This document shows positions 59,701-64,000 of a DNA stretch of 64,000 nt, in pieces; the stretch's first letter is position 1; each line of letters starts with the position of its first letter. Made by a program: the position numbers and the translations under genes. The stretch spans positions 53,772,078-53,836,077 of the forward strand of contig NC_091014.1 of assembly GCF_041296385.1 (NCBI RefSeq), in the 5' to 3' direction. The notes beneath the pieces were generated by a model. The model did not search any database, was not told the origin of the DNA, and saw nothing but the letters and a program-made list of their open reading frames with translations. The stretch is from Aphelocoma coerulescens (taxonomy: Eukaryota > Chordata > Aves > Passeriformes > Corvidae).

Positions 59701-62700
59701 GTTGTTGTTTTCCTTGGGTGGGCTGTGACTCTGGAGCTTGGGAGCAGGGTTACAGAAATGCCTGCCCTCAGCCAGCACGGATCAGCTCTTCAGTCAAACA
59801 CAAGCACCTGGTACCTTCTTGGGCACCATGGATTGGTCCTGGTTTGGTCTTTGGACCTTTCTGGACACAGAGAAGCTCTGACAAAAGACAAGAGTGTATT
59901 CTGGAATGTTAAGGGAAGAGGGAGCATTTGGGAAGGCCAAGCTGTAGCAAGTGGAACCTGAATGCCCTCTTCCCAAGTGCTTTGGAGAATCTCCCATGGG
60001 TCTCCCACATCCTTTTCTTTTAAGAATGAAATTAGATCAGAGTACAACCTAGCACTTGGTGGCTGAAAAGTGCTTTAGGCTTTTCCCAACTCCACAGCAT
60101 GGGCCTAGGTGCACTTTATGACAAGCTGATCTAAGAAAGACAGTGAAAAATCCTCTCCCTGTGTCTATTAGAAGCCCCAGATTCACTCCCATCGCTCTCT
60201 AACGTGTAGCAGCTGCATAAAAAGGCTCAGCCAAACTTCCAGGGGGAAGTGCTGGTGGTGGGAGGTGTGGTGGGGAAAGCGAGTGGGATTTGGACAGAGA
60301 TGCCCTTCAGGCAAGCAGGAGAGAAGGGCAGGAAGTCAGCACACCTGGATACTGGGAAAGGGCACTGTCTGGGCACAGGTTCAACCAAAACACCCTCAGT
60401 GCTGCCCTTCAGGAGTGTATGGTGTGGTCTCACCTGGAGGGGAGAGATTGGGCTGAGCTGGGTGTTCCTTGGAGAGAGTTGCTGCCTTGAGATACTTCTG
60501 CAGTGTCTGAGTTTTGGAAAGCTACAGCAGAGCCTATTCCAGTGGTGACATGGCTGGCAGCAGGGAATGCTGCCTGCCAAAGCCAGCACAGCCAAGGTGG
60601 CGTTCATGTCATGCCATCAGGCTCACTTTGCCTCTGCCATGGGCCGAAACACTCACAAGGCCAGCACTCCCTCCTCCTTTGTCCTTGCATCCTGGTTTTG
60701 CTCAGAAGCCGGTGGACTTTTGGCTGGATTTGAGAACACCAAATGAAGCCAGCTCTCATCCATCCTTTCCGGAGCAGGAGGAAGGCTGGAGAGACAGACC
60801 CCAGCCTGACTGGACACATCCAATGAGGTCCTGCACCAGCACACTGGTGCAAGCAGACCCAGTAACCAGGGCAAGGCGATGCAAGTCACATCTGCAGGGC
60901 TGAGAAACCTGGAAATGAAAGAAGCCAATATTCCCATTCTATGTAGAACCTGCAGATCCCCAGGCAACATGGACTGAAGGCTCCTGGTCCAAGGAGATGG
61001 TGGAGCTGAGTCCATGGAGTGGCAGTGGCAGAGGAGCCCTTTCATCTCCTTAGGGTGCCCCTAGGGATGCTCCTCAGCTGGATGATAACCCAGGAGGAGG
61101 GAATCCCCCGCCTCAGAGGCATCAGCTTACCCTCCCCTGGGAAAAGTTTTCTCCCCTTCCCTCACCCCACCACCGTGCTGGCCTCAGCATCATGAATGGG
61201 CCAGGGTTTCATGCTGGCCGGGATGGAGCTGCGTGGTTCCTGCAGGGAGGGTTGGATGCAGGGCAGCCTTGGAGCAGCAGGTGACCTTCCCCTCAAGCCA
61301 GCAGTCCATCCAAAACGTCCCTCTCATCCAGAGGGCACAGCAGGGTGGCCCCTTGTCCCGCCTTGCCCTGCCTGCAGCCACCCCCTGGGGACAGCTGCTA
61401 GCCCCAGACACCATTTGGGTGTTAATTAGATGGAAGAAAAGCCCTTAATTGCTCACTCCCAGTCCCTCTGGGCTGAATCCATGAGCTCTTGTTAAATCTA
61501 GCTTCTGTCACCAATCCTGTCCAAAACAGGAACCAAAAGCTTCCCAAAGCCCCACATTGCCTTCCCCCACCCTGTCACGCACAGGAGGGCAGGGTTTCAG
61601 CAGCATCGCGTCCCTGCAGGGCCGGCTGCCCACCGAGCATCTCCGAATTGTTATTCATGGGACAGGGAGGCTGCTCTGGCTACTCACCAGTCTGAGTCAT
61701 CACCCCCTGTGAAAATCTATTTTTGTCACCTCTTTGTCTCTGGGAAGAAGTTGTGGTCCCTGCTGCGGGACAGGTCGGGACCGTGGGAGCGGTGAGCCCT
61801 ACCCTGCTGCATTACCCAACTCTTCCCCATCCCAGCCTGGTGGAGTGGGGCCGGGCTGGTGTAGAGGGGCTCACCCTCCCCCTCACGGCCAGAGCGGCAT
61901 CAGCCAGAGGTATAAACCTTGCCACCACGATCCTGCAGCCTTTGGTAATGAAATCTGGATGTTCAGGACAGCGCAAAGTCCCCAGCACAGCATCACTTCC
62001 CCTGGCAAGAAGCTTTGTAGAAGCATACGGCATTTTTTTCCTCAGGGTTGCAGGTAAAAGGATACCCCTCCCACCCTGATCTGCACACTGTGGGGTAGGG
62101 TGGGCTGGTCCAGCACTCACGTGGGTTCCTTTCAAATCCACTCCCGCCTGGCCGCTGCCAGGGTGGGCGTGCAGCAGGCGGGGGGTGACGCAGCAGGGTG
62201 CAATCCCCTGCCACGGTTAGCAAGGGACAGGCTGGAGGCAGGTGGGCTCCCTTCACGTCACGGGGCGCAGGCTTCTGTTTCCGTCCCACGCCAGTGCCCA
62301 CTCGTCCCAGCACACCAAGCACTCACCCTCCCAGAGCGCTCACTGGCCTCACCACCAGGGCCAGATGCCTGTTGCTTGGGTTTTCTTCACATCCACTTGC
62401 TCAGCCTGCTCCATGTCCACCTCCACTTTTCCTCCTCATCATTCCCTTCATCTCTCCCTCTTCCTTGAAACACCCCATCTGTCTTCCTCTCCTCCTCCCC
62501 ACAGCCTTACAACACCACAAGTCAGGCAGGTCTTGCTGGCTCCAGGGTGAGGGTTTTGAGGGGCTGGGGTGCAATGCATTCGGTGGGGAGAAAGAGTGAC
62601 TGTACCCTGTCAACAACATTCCCCTCCCTGCTCTCACAGAGCCAAATTTGAGGAGTCTTTGTAGCTCTGGCTCCCTTGCTATCACTCAAATGTGCCTGGA

Positions 62701-63279
62701 GGGAAAGATGTAATTTTTACCGTTGTTTCATACCCAGCACTGGGGCTGTTTTAAACACACATGTTTCTGCTTCCCTGCCAGCTAGGAAGGATTTCCTGCT
62801 GTTACTGAGTAGAGTTTGAGATTGATTTTGTTCGCTTTCCCTCTTCTGCTCCTCTTTTCTCGGCAGGGCTGCATCGCCAAGGCCCCAGTGTGCCTGGGGA
62901 ACAGGAGAGGGCATGGCACAGCTTCTGTTGGAGCAAGGAGAAAGTGATTGTCTCAAGTAGCTCGTTTATGAGCAGTTCAGACTAGAGTGATGGTGGGCAA
63001 GATTAAACGTATTTATTTCCCAAATAGATAACATGAGTGTGAGGGGCAGAGGGTGAGGCATCCCATGGAAGCTCTCTGCAACAGTTCTGTCTGAAGTGGG
63101 AGAGCAAGACAGCCAGAAAGTTTGCTAGTTTAATTTTTAGGAGAAAGGCAAGGACGAAAAGGCCCTAAAGACCATCACGGGGAATGACTGATGACGAGGC
63201 TCTCACCCTCGGGGTGTCAAGGGGCCCTTTACTTCCAGCCTAGGCATCTCGCAGGGAGAAAATCCTCCCTTGGGCTGTG
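59701..63279. other. CBX6-NPTXR intergenic region, no supported gene
   Basis: About 3.6 kb shows no recognisable exon on either strand. It is moderately GC-rich with short pyrimidine-rich stretches (for example 62400-62505). It may contain NPTXR regulatory sequence. A weak, incomplete resemblance to a REST/NRSF site near 61588 was not convincing. Confidence 0.55.
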
Positions 63280-63501
63280 CCGGAGCAGCATCCTCTCGCC
63301 AGAGGCTCCCGCCGGGCTGACTTCAGCGAGCTGGAGTCAGGGCTGGCCCCGTCCCCGGGTGCCCCCGGGGTGTCCTCCCTCCCCTTCCTGTCCCCTTGTC
63401 CGCTCGCCTCCCACCGCTCGGACCGTCACCCTTGCATCCCGGGGAGGGTGCTCAGCGGGAAGGGGGGGGTCACTGAGAGGGGCACGGCCGGGGGCACGGC
63501 C

Positions 63502-63553
63502 GGGGCCGGGGCCGGGGCCGGGGCCGGGGCCGGGGCCGGGGCCGGGGCCGGGG
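63502..63553 (+). repeat. GGGGCC hexanucleotide array, 8 full units plus GGGG
   Basis: Eight perfect GGGGCC units run from 63502 to 63549, followed by GGGG. Imperfect units flank them (63484-63501 and the GGGCGGGGGCGG that follows). It lies about 55 bases upstream of the NPTXR TATA box, G-rich on the sense strand. Such arrays form G-quadruplexes. Confidence 0.9.
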
Positions 63554-63607
63554 CGGGGGCGGCGGCGGGGGCGGTGCGGTGCGGTGCGGGCGGCGCCGCC
63601 CGGCACA

Positions 63608-63613
63608 TATAAG
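63608..63613 (+). promoter_or_regulatory. NPTXR: TATA box of NPTXR
   Basis: TATAAG within CACATATAAGCGCGG stands out in otherwise nearly pure GC sequence. Its TAA is also the last in-frame stop upstream of the NPTXR reading frame. Confidence 0.65.
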
Positions 63614-63786
63614 CGCGGCGCGGCGCGGCGGGGCCCCGGCGCCGGTGCTGCTGCCGGTACCGTCCTTCCCCGCCAGCTCCCTCTGGGCTGCCCGTCCATC
63701 CCTCCGACCGCCCGTCCCCCTCTCCATCCCCGCCCGCTTTGTTTTCTCGCCGTCCGCGGGCTCGGGCCCCCCACGCCGCTGCCATC

Positions 63787-64000
63787 CTGAAGTTTCTGGC
63801 GGTGCTGCTGGCGGCGGGCATGCTGGCTTTCCTGGGGGCCATCATCTGCATCATCGCCAGCGTCCACCCGGCCGGCACCGCCGCGCCCGCCGCCGCCGCC
63901 GACAATGATTCGGCCGCCGCCGCCCTCCTGCCCGCCGCCGACAAGGGGCTGGGAGCGCTGCACGGCCCCGCCGAGGCTCTGGCCAGCGCCGGGCCGCGCC
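63787..64000 (+). CDS. NPTXR: NPTXR, neuronal pentraxin receptor, N-terminal part (CTG start, cut by window end)
   Basis: NPTXR is a type II membrane member of the pentraxin family that, with NPTX1/2, clusters AMPA receptors at synapses. Only 71 codons are present; the coiled coil and pentraxin domain lie beyond the window. From the CTG at 63787 the frame reads KFLAVLLAAGMLAFLGAIIC after the start residue, nearly identical to the human N-terminus. Residues about 3-26 form the hydrophobic signal anchor. An Asn-Asp-Ser glycosylation sequon is at residue 40, in an Ala-rich stretch. Human NPTXR is annotated as starting at a CTG. Here too there is no ATG between the TATA box and codon 12, and the CTG has A at -3 (GCCATC before it). 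Starting at Met12 would remove half of the membrane anchor. Confidence 0.92.
   Translation, partial: MKFLAVLLAAGMLAFLGAIICIIASVHPAGTAAPAAAADNDSAAAALLPAADKGLGALHGPAEALASAGPR

Larger units (their letters stand above)
63280..63786 (+). promoter_or_regulatory. NPTXR: CpG island, core promoter and 5'UTR of NPTXR
   Basis: CG density rises sharply from about 63,280. The stretch contains a GGGGCC array, GCGGT repeats (about 63571-63590), a TATA box at 63608-63613 and then a pyrimidine-rich leader. With a TATA box the start site would be expected near 63,635-63,640. That gives a leader of about 150 bases without any ATG. Confidence 0.65.

Noticed and set aside
61588..61612. REST/NRSF-like element upstream of NPTXR (TTTCAGCAGCATCGCG...)
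   Set aside because: Only the first half resembles the motif; the GGACAGCGCC half is missing.
63191..63963. Overlapping ORFs on both strands at the NPTXR promoter with Gly-Pro or Pro-Ala repeats
   Set aside because: The repeats are translations of the GGGGCC array in different frames. The array sits upstream of the TATA box.
1..64000. CRISPR arrays, bacterial operons or insertion sequences
   Set aside because: No regularly spaced direct repeats or prokaryotic gene structure; this is spliced vertebrate DNA.

Overview
This is vertebrate genomic DNA, most likely from a bird. Genes are split by GT-AG introns, CpG islands mark promoters, and intergenic DNA is compact and poor in repeats. The only clear interspersed repeat is a short 3' end of a CR1 LINE, the main retroposon of birds. 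I cannot name the species from sequence alone.

Layout, all genes on the + strand: (1) 1-20,900 holds no gene I can support. It has scattered simple repeats, one CR1 fragment near 12.7 kb, a CTCF-like motif at 17.8 kb, an AT-rich block at about 18.3-20.1 kb, and a tandem-repeat segment at 20.5-20.9 kb that may come from an LTR. The first 300 bases may be the 3' end of an upstream gene; by synteny with human 22q13 this would be PDGFB, but no coding sequence is present to prove it. (2) 20,900-37,350 is CBX7: six coding exons, 244 residues, and an apparently long 3'UTR. (3) 37,350-41,690 is a gene-free interval. (4) 41,690-59,700 is CBX6: five coding exons, 405 residues, and a long 3'UTR ending at a clear AATAAA. 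(5) 59,700-63,280 is gene-free. (6) 63,280-64,000 is the CpG-island promoter and first-exon start of NPTXR, cut by the window edge and apparently started at a CTG codon.

The order CBX7-CBX6-NPTXR, all on one strand, matches human 22q13.1. The mammalian APOBEC3 cluster, which sits between CBX7 and CBX6 in human, is missing here. CBX7 and CBX6 are paralogous chromodomain subunits of canonical Polycomb repressive complex 1 (PRC1). Their first four coding exons have identical lengths (69, 44, 66, 67 nt) and phases, as expected for an ancient tandem duplication. NPTXR is an unrelated neuronal membrane pentraxin. The most interesting points are the apparent CTG start of NPTXR, a GGGGCC hexanucleotide array just upstream of its TATA box, a short arginine-rich upstream ORF in CBX6, a tandem NAGNAG acceptor in CBX7, and two perfect inverted repeats.
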